A program made the translations under genes and the position numbers. Of a DNA stretch of 64,000 nt, positions 45,701 through 56,480 are shown piece by piece. Below the pieces are notes generated by a model. It was given only the letters and a program-made list of their open reading frames with translations. It made no database searches and had not been told where the DNA came from. This DNA comes from Takakia lepidozioides (Eukaryota > Streptophyta > Takakiopsida > Takakiales > Takakiaceae). The stretch lies in contig CM060734.1 of NCBI GenBank assembly GCA_030704615.1, forward strand, positions 15,128,001 to 15,192,000, given 5' to 3'. Numbering within the stretch: position 1 is the stretch's first letter; every line of letters begins with the position of its first letter.

Positions 45701-46217
45701 AACCTTTGTGCTTCTGCTGGTATTGACATTCTTGAAGTGGATTTGTTCTTACTGTAGGATGCCAAGTACGAAGGAGGAGGGACGTCTACACCGCAGTTTA
45801 TGGGCAGGAGGAATGTGCCTTTTTTTTACAGGGGGGATTTATGCCGGAGTCCAGAAAGGGACTACATCCTTCCTACTTATGCTGCCCGGCTTGCTTCGGT
45901 GTCCATTAGGAGGTCTTCCGAACCTAGTCGTGTACAGCAGATTTTAGACGGGGCAAACCTCAAGAAAATGAAGATGAGGGAGGAGGCAGCAGCTATTAGA
46001 GCCCGTTAGGCTCGTAGATTTGTCTGGGATTGCTGAGGAAAGTGAGGGAGAAGAGGCAGAAGATTCCCAGGAGGTGAGGTGGACAGTCCCCCAAGGAGAT
46101 GACGGTATTTTTGAGAGGCATAGTGGAACTGATGCATCTCATAGCTCAGAGGATGGGGGGGATGAGGGGGATGAGGAGGAAGGTGGGGCAAGTTCCTCGG
46201 AGGGTGTAGGAGAGTAG
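38550..46217 (+). CDS. Multi-exon gene with a DNA amino-methyltransferase-like domain
   Basis: Exons can be chained on the plus strand: 38550-38671, 38792-38924, 38966-39250, 39337-39462, 39558-39772, 40660 to ~40880, about 40930-41759, then probable exons near 42444 and 43340-43560, then 45076-45346, 45428-45628 and ~45760-46009. The first six join in phase with GT-AG sites. The part ending at 41759 carries a DMILLDIPDG strand resembling the DPPY motif. The exon ending at 45346 carries ILDLNMRHG, resembling the SAM-binding loop. Catalytic motif before SAM loop is the beta-type order of DNA N4/N6-methyltransferases. Introns hold dyad minisatellites. Frame breaks near 45130 and 45428 suggest decay. 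Function is inferred; the start is unknown. Confidence 0.45.
39868..40570. repeat. ~143-bp palindromic minisatellite inside an intron
   Basis: GGAAATTCGGCGCCATTTTTCC recurs (with variants) near 39942, 40084, 40227, 40375 and 40505. Each unit also holds the reverse order AAAATGGCGCCAAATTTCC and the pair TTAGCCATTTTCGGCCCC / GGGCCCCGAAAATGGCTAA, so whole units are dyads. The array fills the intron between exons E and F. Long open frames through it are by-products. Its core is shared with the minisatellite at 28.1-28.7 kb. Confidence 0.9.
40660..41759 (+). CDS. Methyltransferase-like gene, exons with the DPPY-like half
   Basis: Exon F begins after TGAATGCAG and reads Y-C-K-F-S-L-L-E-K-G-H-L-S-F-E-P-P-F-F-L. 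Its frame differs from the next part, so an intron of uncertain edges is expected around 40880-40930. From about 40940 the frame is open to a strong GTAAGT donor after 41759. It encodes a Pro/Ser/Arg-rich linker, a lysine-rich helix (FLDALAAKAKKVRHNKSVEE), then a Rossmann-like stretch: ERACDMILLDIPDG, TEDYWRAGF, MLLDDGGCIVVLATRGK. The spacing of LLDIPDG to GGCIVVLA is that of the DPPY strand and following strand in amino-methyltransferases. The canonical second Pro and Tyr are replaced (D-I-P-D), so catalysis is doubtful. Confidence 0.5.
41797..41945. repeat. GGCGTGAGC dyad cluster in intron
   Basis: A perfect stem, GGCGTGAGCA and TGCTCACGCC, spans 41812-41841. It is followed by three more TGGCGTGAGC words. 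A related cluster with inverted words (GCTCACACGCTCACGCGGCT) lies at 44858-45000, so the pair may bracket an insertion in the methyltransferase-like gene. Confidence 0.7.
41946..43339. other. Large intronic or inserted region with one possible exon
   Basis: About 42444-42598 on the plus strand has an acceptor-like TCCACAG and a frame containing ATYVLYRLAMSIDLVE and VVTLGSQTIIFKNMKYKLL, ending near a GGTATGAA donor. It could be an exon of the methyltransferase-like gene, but the phase with 41759 needs a different acceptor. Between 42700 and 43330 all three plus frames and one minus frame are partly open, so coding sense cannot be decided. Confidence 0.3.
43340..43560 (+). CDS. Possible further exon of the methyltransferase-like gene
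   Basis: A good acceptor (GCCTCATTTCAG) precedes 43346. All three frames are open for ~150 bases. The most protein-like reads EPAVVSEVPKKNGRFRTS then ARERSYHGLPCANRN, ending near CAGGTGGGG. No motif identifies it. The A-rich dyad minisatellite follows immediately. Confidence 0.25.
43600..44790. repeat. A-rich dyad minisatellite (GATGGTCGGCACCGACCATC family)
   Basis: About ten degenerate units of GACAGAAGTGATGGTCGGC, ACCGACCATCACATCCACC, AAATGCCGAATGTCAAAAGCC and a poly-A run, spaced ~80-130 bp. The centre GGTCGGCACCGACC is a dyad. Homopolymer A runs reach 20 bases or more, so assembly errors are likely here. Open frames on the minus strand across it are repeat translations. Confidence 0.9.
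44858..45000. repeat. Second CG-rich GTGACGTGGCG / GCTCACGC cluster
   Basis: The words TGACGTGGCG, ACGTGGCGTC, GTGGCGAGAA and inverted CTCACACGCTCACGC are packed in 140 bases just before the 3' exons. It resembles the cluster at 41797-41945 and shares TGACGTG words with 38451-38535. Confidence 0.65.
45076..45628 (+). CDS. Methyltransferase-like gene, exons with the SAM-loop half
   Basis: An exon after GGATGTGCAG (45076) starts in a frame reading CLRHIVVVKRGVYVQ. It shifts near 45130 into KFRNDGRLVDTVVDPVTYDV, then SPAFIQTLMETCSDVQGRI and LDLNMRHG, ending at a GTAAGC donor after 45346. The next exon (after CCATTAG) reads ASMWAGGTLSDRHVFAF-K-P-D. Together these give the shape of motif I (I-L-D-L-x-x-x-x-G-A-S, A-G-x-L-x-D-R-H-V-F-x-F) of beta-type amino-methyltransferases, where a region like SPAFIQTLM precedes the SAM loop. 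The exon junction is one base out of phase, so the copy is probably broken. An acidic tail (EEEASSEEESDKEQ) follows. Confidence 0.45.
45760..46217 (+). CDS. C-terminal exon(s) of the methyltransferase-like gene, basic then acidic tail
   Basis: After TACTGTAG a frame reads AKYEGGGTSTPQFMGRRN, V-P-F-F-Y-R-G-D-L, then L-K-K-M-K-M-R-E-E-A-A-A-I-R-A-R and stops at 46007. A shifted frame continues with a highly acidic Ser/Glu/Gly tail to 46215. It probably ends the gene; a shift near 46010 separates the two parts. Confidence 0.35.
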
Positions 46218-46440
46218 TGCCCATTCCGGCTATGACAGTTAGGACACACTTGTATAGATGTGGCTTGCCACAAAATTTGCAATAAAATGTTGCATTTCAT
46301 TGCTATGACGAGTCCACTGGTGCCAAATTCCAACTTCATATGACCCTATTTCCATGCCTCCTATCCCTATTTCCCTGGACACACAATGGTCCGCTCATGT
46401 TTTTTTTTTTTCCGCTCATGCTCATGCCGCTCATGAAATA

Positions 46441-46621
46441 GCAGCCCCCTATAGCCCAGTGGTAATGGGCACATACCACGTTAGATGTGGTTGTGGGTTC
46501 AAACTATGGTCTGGTGTGTCATGAAGGTGTCCACCTTTCAGCTGGAAGGAAGTAGCCCTTGTGGTGAAGTGACACCATAAGTTATGCTCCCTTCGGGAGG
46601 CGTCATACTTTTTTTTTTTTC
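46441..46621 (+). mobile_element. tRNA-derived SINE
   Basis: The 5' part has an A-box-like TAGCCCAGTGGTAATGGGC and a B-box-like GGGTTCAAACT about 40 bases later, the internal pol III promoter of a tRNA head. A non-tRNA body follows, then a GCTCCC-TTCG-GGAGGC hairpin and a run of ~14 T at 46608-46621, which may be the 3' tail. Length ~180 bp is typical of plant SINEs. Target duplications were not resolved. Confidence 0.75.
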
Positions 46622-49285
46622 CTTTCCTTTACCAGCCATCCCCCCTATCAGCCACTGCCAGTTCTTGCCCTTTGCCGAGCCATCCATCCTCACCAGCCTG
46701 GTGCTCCCATCAGGCCCCCACCTCCCCCCCCTCACTTTCCCACAGCACCAGAACTCTGACATGCATCAGCCTCTACCCCTGGCCTTTTCGTACCCCACAG
46801 TTCATTACCTCCCAGACATGCCACCCCCCCTTACTCTTTACAATAACCACATCATAAAACAACCTACCAATACGAGCCTATCTCTCCTCTCCCTCTCCTG
46901 CCAATGTGCCTGATCCCTCCCTTCCCCCTGTCACCTGGCCCCCAAACTCTGCCTCTGATCTATGGCATGCTCCTGCTCACCACACTTGGTTCCCCAATTT
47001 ATATTCCGCTGGCTTTCTCTCCCAGTATGTGTACTTTACTCTCTTCCCAATCTCATGTTGCCTCACTTTGCATATTCCCATAATAGGCCTTACAGTGCCC
47101 TCACTATATGCCCCATGTTCTAACTCCCCTCTCTCTTTTACAGGATGCGTACCAAATCTCCACTCCACACATTACATATGTCCCACATATGTTCCTGTTC
47201 TTCATAGTCAGCACCACCTCTTTTTACAACTTGGTAAGCCCTTTGGCTTAAGGGAAGATCTATCTCTTCCCCTGATTCACTTGCCTACTCTAACAATTCT
47301 CTCTCCCAGGCTTGCCCCACTATCACCACCTGCTCAACCCTGTCACATCCAATCGGTACTGCCTCGTATTCATACCCAAGAGCCCAAAGATGCCCCAGCT
47401 ATCTCACCTCTCTGCTGCCAAAGCATTCTGCTATTCCATCTTACCCCACTGCCCCAAAACATTGCCATTGGCATCCTCTATGGCTTAGCTCAATCCCCAG
47501 TTCCTTCACTCTATGTACTCAGCCAGTAACCTCCCTTACCCATTCCACCCAATTCACCCCCCCACACAGGTGAGTGCCACGGCCTGTCTCTTCTCACCCC
47601 CACTGCCCATCTGCTGCCCCAACCTTAGGTCCCCTTCTTCCTACCATGCTTTCCAGCTTCCCTTCAGCAACTATCTGTCAAACCCAACACCCACCCAGCT
47701 ACCCAAAAGCCAGCTAACCTTAATCTTGTCTGCCTAGACTCCGCTAGACCCCTTTTGAGCAGCCCCTCTTCCAAGTCTATTCCCTCCCCCCCCTTCTGGG
47801 GCTGCCACATTCATGATAGCCACCACCCTAACAGTCTACCCCCCTCTTTACAATCTTGCCACAATGCCCATACCCCTCTTAGCACATACAATATGATCTC
47901 ACTCTACACTGCATCTCGTTCTAACCCTTACTTCCTGATTGCAGGCTATCCATACAACACTTACCGCACAGCACACCCACACTTCCCCCTATGGGGCTCT
48001 CTCACACAATGGTCCTCTGTATTCCACTCAGTCAGTTACATATGACCCGCATATGTCCATTCAAATAATTTGCAAAAAGCTTCCACACCCCTACCAAGTA
48101 CGCACATATGTACACTCGTCACACCAGATCTGGCACAACAATCTCTCACCACAGAACTCTTGCGGCACCCTGCGCTGTCATCCCACAGAGCCCTCTACCC
48201 ATTCCGAATTCCATCTCTCCAGCAATTACATATCATATGCCTACCCACCACTCACAAGGGCCCTCGTTGCCTCACCATTTCATCCCTACCCCCTGCCCCC
48301 CTCCCATCATCCGTGTCACCCCACCCCCCTTGCCCAGATTTGACCCATATGCCATGCCAAGCCCTGAAAGTGATTACCTGTTATCTCACCAGCCCACTTC
48401 CCACAACCCAATCCCACACCCCCAACCCAAGACCCAATCAATTCTACTCCTACTTGACACCCTGCCACATGCAATACTCAATATGCCTACACATATGCCC
48501 AAGCCCACACACAGCACATAGGAAACATAACCTGCCACCAATTTTCTCCCATCCCACGCTGCTTGACCAATAGAATTCCCACTGTCTAAGCAAATATCAC
48601 TGGGCCCTGCCCACCTCAACTCCATTTACAGCTCCCTACCCTTGCCTGCACCCAATATTAACCACCAATCAACACTTAATGATATACCAGACTGCAGACT
48701 GCCAAAATTGCAACCTCTTAATACACAACTCTTCAAGCTGGATTAATGACACCCCCCCCTAGTAGTCACTACCTCCCACTAACCAAATCAGCGTTTACTC
48801 CCAACCTCGAACCACCACACCCAACCTCACCCACAGTACACAGTAAAGAGTTGTTTACTGACAAAGGCATGCCACCACCTTGTCATGCGTTTACACTTCT
48901 TAATACCTCTCCTGACTCCAGCACCTCTCAGCCACCACCCAGGCACAAAAGGCTAACGGCTCTAATTACTACACCAAGACGACCCTGCCGCTAGGCTACC
49001 TCACACTACTGCCATATTGCCCCCACATATAGGGTGCAGCCACACCCCAAGCCAGCCACTTCCTCCCCCCCACCACCTTGGCAATTTTGTCTCAACCCGC
49101 CCTCTCTGCTCTCAGCACACTGCCCATCTCCCTTTTTTTCACAGCTCCCAACTGTTGGCTTCTCTCTACGTATGTCTCTTTCCAAACTTGGTAGTACCCA
49201 GAAAAGTACAGGCAGTATCCAAAAGCACCATCGTCCCCTCTCTACTATAGTCACCCGCAGCAAACGAGCTAGCTCACTCTAGCTC

Positions 49286-50880
49286 GTGGCACTCCGATCC
49301 GCGTCCACAGCTAGTCACATGGATAAAGATTATGACATGGACATCCGCCAGGAAGAAGGCATGGATGTCAGCGACATGCACTCCTCCGACGAATTATTCT
49401 TTGCAGCAGAGAACAGCTATCAGGCCCGTTCCACACATAGCCCTGCGAAGGTCAGCACTGAGCGGACTCCAACAATTCAAGCCATCACCACCCTAATGTC
49501 TGCAACAACACCCAGGAAACGGCGCATCCCACCTCAAACTGCAAACACCTTGCCAGTACAGCTCCCATCTACCACCCCCCACTCCAAGAGGGCAACTAGC
49601 GAATCCAACAGCGAGGCTGGCAGTAGCCCAGCTGACTCCAAAAAATCCAAAGGCACTGGCACACCAAGCCCCTTAACACATCATGGTTCCCTATTTCTCT
49701 CCAACATACAACAATACTTGATGGGCTACCCCACACTCGAGCAGCATACGAGGGACTCAACGTTGCCCTTGGTTGTTGAGGACCGCTCCTCGTTTGAACT
49801 CCAACGCATTGGCCTCTGCAACTCGGAAATTCACGAAATGCGCCACTGCCCCAAGGCTTACCCGCACGTCCCCCAACTACACTACCCTTCAGTAAGGCAC
49901 GATGGACGAGAAGGCCAATTTCTCTCCCTCATGCAGCTCCCCCAAGGCACCCAAATTGACCCCGTATCGGGCCTCTCAGCTTCACCCCCGCACATTCTGA
50001 TTCGCTTTGATAGCGACACCGACATGCCCAAGGAGCAAGCGCTCTACCGGGCCCGCAAATGCCTTGAAGTCATGAACATCCCACTTGGCAAGGTCCTCTA
50101 CTCTCCGATCACAGCCTACACCAAGCGCGGGAGTAAAATGTGGAACGGCATTCTCAAGGTGGAGCTACTGCACCCAGCCACGGACGGCATCGCACTTCTC
50201 CAAGGCAACCGCGCATTCGTCATGACCATGGCATCCGGGGAGCAGATGCAAGGTAAAATAAAAAAGGCATATGACCTTCCCGCCTCACCCGACCACCTCT
50301 CTCTCTATTTGGCCAGTGATATCCTACTTGGCAAAATAGCCAGCAAGCTAACCATGCATTTCATCATGGAAATGCCCCAACATGGAGACAAATTCAAAAT
50401 CGTACAGGTTCAAAGGACAGGCCCAGCATCAAAGTTTTGTTTCATCTATCTTGCTGCAGCAGACTCCAAACAATGCATGTTAGAACAAGGGGTGCGAATT
50501 GAGCATACGTTGATCAAACCACAACTACAAACACGACGCTCCAGTATGACTTGTATCACTACAACTCCACAGGAGGCCATTGCGGAGTGCGATGCCCTCA
50601 CCCTAGTGGCAAAAAATCTCAACCCACTTCATTCACAATCGGCCACAGAAGATGCCCTCTATGGCATCTTTGGCAAAGACAACGCTGAGCACATTCATTT
50701 CAACTCAATGACAGGATGGAGAAAATTCGGCACACAGGGATGGCTCTAATCACCTGCAAGAACCCTAGTGTATATGCCCAATGGTGCAACCGTCCGCCAG
50801 TCCTAGTTATCGACAGACTCATCAAATTGAGCCTCACACGAATAGCCTCAATGGGGCTACCCCACCAGCAGCCGAGATTC
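49286..50880 (+). pseudogene. LINE ORF1-like protein
   Basis: A frame of 487 codons runs from 49286 to 50749. Its N terminus is Ser/Thr/Pro-rich and basic (TTPRKRRIPP, DSKKSKGTGT). The middle part looks folded (PPHILIRFDSDTDMPKEQAL, RARKCLEVMNIPLGKVLYSP, TAYTKRGSKMWNGILKVELL). The position just ahead of endonuclease-RT, and the lack of other similarity, make it the nucleic-acid-binding ORF1. A one-base shift near 50720 moves the sense frame to one reading KIRHTGMALITCKNPSVYAQ that stops near 50880. No zinc knuckle is seen. Confidence 0.6.
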
Positions 50881-50894
50881 TGGAATGACTGAGA

Positions 50895-51452
50895 GTTGCT
50901 AACATCAACCAAGCACTGGCCAACACTGTCAACTCCCTCACCATCAAATCAACATCAACTTCCAAGCATGGGCACGAATTCCTAATGTCGGAGATTGACA
51001 AGAAACTGGCTACGCATGCCATCTCTATCAAAACCGAATTCAAGGGTGATCTGGCGAGCATAGAGAACAGGGTCGCCCTCACCATGGCAACCCAGCACGA
51101 AGCTCACCACAATTACCTTGTGTTACTCCAAGAATCCATCACCAGAAATCTTGGAGCTAATCTGGAAAACTTCTACAACCACGCTAAGCTAGTATTGGAC
51201 AAACTGCCTCCCCCCCCAGGGGTGTCTACTTACGTCTCCCACGGCACCATGGTGGATGTGCAGGGTAGAGGCCCTAGGCCCCTGGCTCTGATCGAGCTCC
51301 CGCTCTCCACTCCCCCGGGCTTCTTATCCAGGCCGACCACCGTTGCCAAAGCATCTCTCCAGCCGCTTCCTGACCCTGCGCCGCCCATGCACACCCACCA
51401 CGCTCAGTTGACGAGCACTCTCACCATGCATGCCAACATGGATAATGCCTAA
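50895..51452 (+). pseudogene. LINE-linked ORF with a helical region
   Basis: The frame reads VANINQALANTVNSL, IDKKLATHAISIKTEFKGDL, ENRVALTMATQHEAHHNYLV, then a Pro-rich tail, stopping at 51450. The first half is heptad-like and may be a coiled coil. It follows ORF1 directly, and a stop near 50900 separates them, so it may be the C-terminal part of ORF1. Confidence 0.4.
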
Positions 51453-53339
51453 GTCTACGACAGATCGCCACAGCCAAGTTCCTGCCAGTAGAATGCGCCA
51501 GCTCGCTCTCCCTCTCTTAGTGCTCACTTTGCTCACACAACTTCTCTCTCTCACGTTTTGCCACAACCACTTTGTAATTCTCAATTCCAATATGCAATGT
51601 CGTGATCTCTTCTCTACTCCCCTGCTCTTGCCCCACATTTGTTCAAAGCACCCCCCTACTCCAACAACCCCCCCCCCCACTCTTTCCCCTGTCGCGATTC
51701 AATGCTGCCATTGGCGCGGTGATGAGCATTCTGGACCACCTGCAATCCATGACGCAAAGTACCACGACCGCGTCCCTACCAACACACCCTGCACTACCCA
51801 CTCTCTTAGCTACTACTCCCCACATAACATCTGTTGCAATGCATGGCTTCCCCACTGTTCGTTCCCCATTAACATACACAACTACACCCCCACGCCCCAC
51901 TCTTCCTGCCACCCTCTCACATCCTTTGCCATCGCCCCCAGAGTGAGCAACTTTCCACTCCCTGCCCACCCAGCCTTGCCCGTCACAGTAACCCATCACC
52001 TGCCCTGCTCCTGGCACGTGGCCGATGATCATACGCGCCACATAACACCCTATTCAAAAATCCCAATCATTCCGCCTGGATAGTCCTGGCACCCTTAACC
52101 GTCATTTCCCCCACTCACAAATGCCCTCATCAACACTCATCCTTACCCCCACTCATCCAACCACGCAACTCATCCCCCCTAACCCTCACCCTACTTCCAT
52201 CCAGATCTCGACACCTCATTCCACCCATACCACCCTACAACCGCCTACTCTACCCTCCCCCCCCCCAGCCACCCTCCTCTCTAACACCCCTGCCCTTTCC
52301 CATCCACCCGCCCCCACCAGCCACCTCCCCACCCCCGGATCCCAACCCCCAAGCGCTTACCTTGGGCTCTTATACATACCTCCTCCACCCACTCAATCTT
52401 TCCCACTCCACCCCTTTCCAATCCACCACACCATTACACTTATTATCCAGCAGCTCTTTAAACCCCCGCCAGCCACTCTTAAACCCCGCCATGGATCCCA
52501 AACCCACCCTCCATGTACTCCCCCCAAGGTCGAATCCCCTAGATAGATAAGTCAAAAACACTTTTATCATCACCCCCCCAAACCAAACAACCTATACACG
52601 AACATCTGCTGACCCTCCTACTTCTCCGCTGGGGGGAACATACATCCAAATCCCGGACCTTCTACCCTCGAGGAAATCATCAGCGAGTCCCCCATCAATG
52701 CACAATACAGATATGCATTATAACTTCCAGCCGAACACCATGTCACTAATGCATAACTATCGACATATCACCGACCATTTTGCTCCCTTCTTCCCCCGCG
52801 ACCCATCCACACACCACCCACCAACAGCCCATGTTACAAACTTTTGGACTCCCCACTAATCCTTGCCCAGCGCTATCTAAAACCTAAAAAACTCCAAGCA
52901 TTTCCACAATCCCACCTTCTATTTGCTCTCATAATACTCATCTCTCCCTTGCCGGATACATGTAACGGCTTTCTTCACTCCCACTCTTCATCCCTCCTCC
53001 GTCCCTTCCTTTAACAACTACAAGACCTACCCCTGCACCCCCATAAACTACTTAGCACCGCCCACCCCCTACACACCATCCATCCTCCCTAAATCTTCTG
53101 CAGTCCCACCCAGGGTACAATTCATAAAGCCCTCGGAGCCCACCTGGCTACCATCACCACCCTAGATCCGGACACCACCACAACCACTCAAAAATTCCCA
53201 TTCCTCTCCAAAGACATCCTTTTAGCCACTCTAAGAGCCACCACCCCCCTTCCAAGCTTCTCCCCATCCTAGCCACCTAACCCACCCACCCCCCCCCCCT
53301 ATCACTACCCACTCCGCCTCACCAGCCTCTCTGCCCACC
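51453..53339 (+). other. C-rich LINE sequence without supported coding frame
   Basis: Very C-rich, with many short Pro/Thr/His frames that follow composition. No motif was found. It could be the N-terminal part of ORF2 destroyed by indels or an untranslated spacer. Confidence 0.35.
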
Positions 53340-54300
53340 ACTAGCAATAGCTCCCTTAATATCACCTCCTGGAACGTAGGCTCCCTAGCTACCAGTATAC
53401 AGAGCCCTCCACCTCATCACTGATTCCCGCCCCCACATCATCCTACTACAAGAAACCAAATTGCATACCAGTAACACTAATAGCTCATACATTAACAAAC
53501 TTCTCCCGAGGACTACTACTTGTTATACATCAACCCACTCACTACGCCACAGTGCCTCCTCAGGCGCTCAGCACCTTATAAACCCATAAGAGGTGGGGTG
53601 GCATTTGGCATCCTGCGCTTGCACCACTCCCCTAGCTCCACCACTAAGATATTCGTATCCATCCATCTTCGCTCCCACCTCCAAATCCTACACCTTCACC
53701 CCCCGGCCTCTGCCCTATTCTACTCATTCATCTCTACATGCCATCCCACACCGAGGACCTCTCATCCATCCCTGAAATTCTCAATTACCATATCCGCGGC
53801 ACTTTACTCACCCCACACATCAACATGACCACGTTCGAATGGCCGGGGACATCAACAGAGATTTCATGGCACGCACCGACCACCATCGCCAAGCTGACCG
53901 ATACCCTGGGCACCTTCACCAGTCCCATCATCACCTCGCATATATCATCTCAGACCACCATTATTCTATACAAGGTGGCCTCAATTATTCCTTACTAAGC
54001 CTCATTGATGGATTCTACCTACGTACCAGCAAGGCCATCCCTCCTCACTTGCAAAGCCATGTACATATTGATAGCCTATGTAATTTCGACCTACCCTACC
54101 CACCCGATCTCCCTTTCCCTCCCACCAGCACTCTCATCCCCTTTCGACCAGTTCCCATCACGCAGGCACCACCCCTTCAACCACGTCTCCTCTCCCCTCT
54201 ACCCTATAGTAATATAGCCGCATTCAAATCCCATTTTTTACCCAGCCGCCTCCGCTCCGCCTTAATGCTCACCCTCTCGCACACCCTATCCGACTCGAAC
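53340..54300 (+). pseudogene. LINE ORF2: APE-type endonuclease, frameshifted
   Basis: Endonuclease landmarks appear in order but in different frames: NITSWNVGSL near 53358, ILLQETKL near 53441, R-G-G-V-A-F-G near 53588, MAGDINRDFMARTD near 53839 (the GDxN motif) and SDHHYSIQGG near 53949 (the SDHxP motif, with Pro replaced). This is the nicking enzyme for target-primed reverse transcription. At least three frame changes and a TGA near 53421 break it. Confidence 0.75.
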
Positions 54301-55047
54301 CTTTCCCACACCCGGAACCATGTGGCTTGCAGCTGAACGTACCCTCACATCCATCCTACAACTCATGACCACCAGCGGCTCGCCACTTGCTCCTCTCCCC
54401 CGGAACTCCCTCAAAACCCCCATTCACAACAAAACGGGGGCTACCTTACACGCACTCAAAAACGCGAATGGACCTCTTATCTCAACACATACCACACCAT
54501 ACGTCGCGCCCTCACGATTATCCCCAGCACACCCACGACCACCCCACTCAACAACTGGTCCACCGATCGCCGTATCTTTTGCTTAACGCTTATCCCCTCT
54601 CTGCCAACCACTTCTACCCCCGCCGTCCGACCCCACAGCCATACCCAGCTGGATTGCTACCCTAGCCAAAATCGGCAGGGATGCAAAGAAGGCCGCATAT
54701 AACATCACCAAACAAAAAGCCACTGCCAATCACAAGAAATCGTCTCATCCTTCGGAAAATTTTTACGTGATTACCCTAAGCGCGCCCACAAAGCCATCTT
54801 CAACCCTGCCCTCACCCCCCCTATCGACTGCCTCAGACACCGACATGGCCACCTCGTAACCCACCCGGACGATATTAAGAATGAAATCTGGGCGCAAGCC
54901 TCAGCCTCCTACACACCCACAGTCAAGCACTGCCTCCACCCCATCAAACATACTAACGACTGCTTATGCAGCGTCAAACACTACCCTTGGCATGACATCG
55001 ACAGATTCTCCTTAGATAAACGTGGGGCCCCTGAGGATACCATCCTC

Positions 55048-56480
55048 TTGTTCTTCACCATAACTATTTATGACTCATGTCTCAAATCCCTATCCAAATC
55101 CAAAGCCCCCGGTCCCGATCTTATCCCCAATGCCATACTCCAAGCTCTAGATCCTCATTTTCACTCCCTCTTATTCAAAATTTTCCACCTCTATTATCGC
55201 CTACGATGTATTCCTCCATCTTGGAAACATAGCCGTACTATCCTTCTCTACAAAAAAGGGGACCCCACAGATCTCGGTAACAACCGCCCTATAGCTTTAG
55301 CCAACACCAATACAAACTCTTCACTAGTACGCTAACCACAATGCTCTCCTACTATGGAGAGCAGCACCCTAGTGACCCCCAAGAAGGCTTCCATGCCACT
55401 CGTAGTACCACTCGCCAAATACAATATGTCCTATCCGCACTCGAAGACGCCAAACTCACTAAACATGACATCTATCTCCTGTACATTAACTTTAAAAATG
55501 CCTTTGGATCTCTTGACCATGCCCGACTTCTCGCCATTATGACGGACCTGGGCTATCCCACTTACGCTATACAACTCATCGGCAACATCTATACCGACAG
55601 CTCCACAGAATATTCTGGCTCATACTACGGTTCCACTCCCCCTATCCCAATTTTGCGAGGCACTGTCCAAGGAGATACCCTCAGCCCTTACCTGTTCATC
55701 ATCTTCCTAGAGCCCCTTCTTAGATGGATCGACCGAGGTAAGATAGGCTACCGCTATAAAACCTCTAACAATACCATCTCTGCGGCGGCCTATGCAGACG
55801 ACCTTGCCATCCTTGCCCACACCCCTCAACATATCAACCGACAAGCAGACAAACTATTTAGATTTAATCAATGGTCTGGCATGGAGCTCAGCCTCCACAA
55901 ATGTGCAGTCACCGCAACTACCCATCATAGCAAACTCACCAAAGCCACGACAGCCTCACACTGCAAATTGTATAACTACCAAAACAAAAATTTGCCCTTC
56001 TTAGGCCCTGACGAACCCTACACCTACCTAGGCATACAACTAGTCCCCTCCCTTACTTGGCACCTACAAAAATCCACTACAATCGCTAAATTGACTGACA
56101 AAAGTACGGCCCTCCTCAAATCCCCAATATCCATCCGTCCCAAACTCTCCCTCCTTCAAACCGTACTCAAGCCACAAGTCCAATACTCTTTCCACGCAGC
56201 CCCCTTCTCTCTCCCAGATCTCAAATTAATTGACAAACACTTCATCCAACTCACTAAACGCATTTGCGGCCTACCCACTAGCACCCCCAATGCTCTTACC
56301 CAGCTCCCCACCGACAACTTTGGCATAGGTACTATCCCGCTACTTACCTCCTATGCCCGCACCCTGGGCAAGCAACTTCAAGAAGCCCTCAATGACCCTG
56401 GCCGGCTAGGCCTTATCTATAGAGGTCTCTTTCAATTCCTGGCTACCAAATATAACGGCCTCCACTCCCTACCCACCTGA
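55048..56480 (+). pseudogene. LINE ORF2: reverse transcriptase domain, frameshifted
   Basis: The first frame (to 55335) has SKSKAPGPDLIPNAIL and NNRPIALANT. A one-base loss near 55312 shifts to the second frame, which continues YKLFTSTLTTMLSYYG, then Q-E-G-F-H-A-T-R-S-T-T, LRGTVQGDTLSPYLF and AYADDLAIL (YADD codons 55791-55802). It ends in a thumb-like region and stops after 56478. Motif A reads INFKNAFGSLDH where active LINEs have an Asp in place of this Asn, so the enzyme would lack one catalytic metal ligand even without the frameshift. No RNase H domain was found. Confidence 0.9.

Noticed and set aside
46906-47529. Open frame of 207 codons in the LINE leader
   Set aside because: Pro/Leu/Ser/His composition follows the C-rich strand bias; no motif, and no similarity to LINE ORFs.
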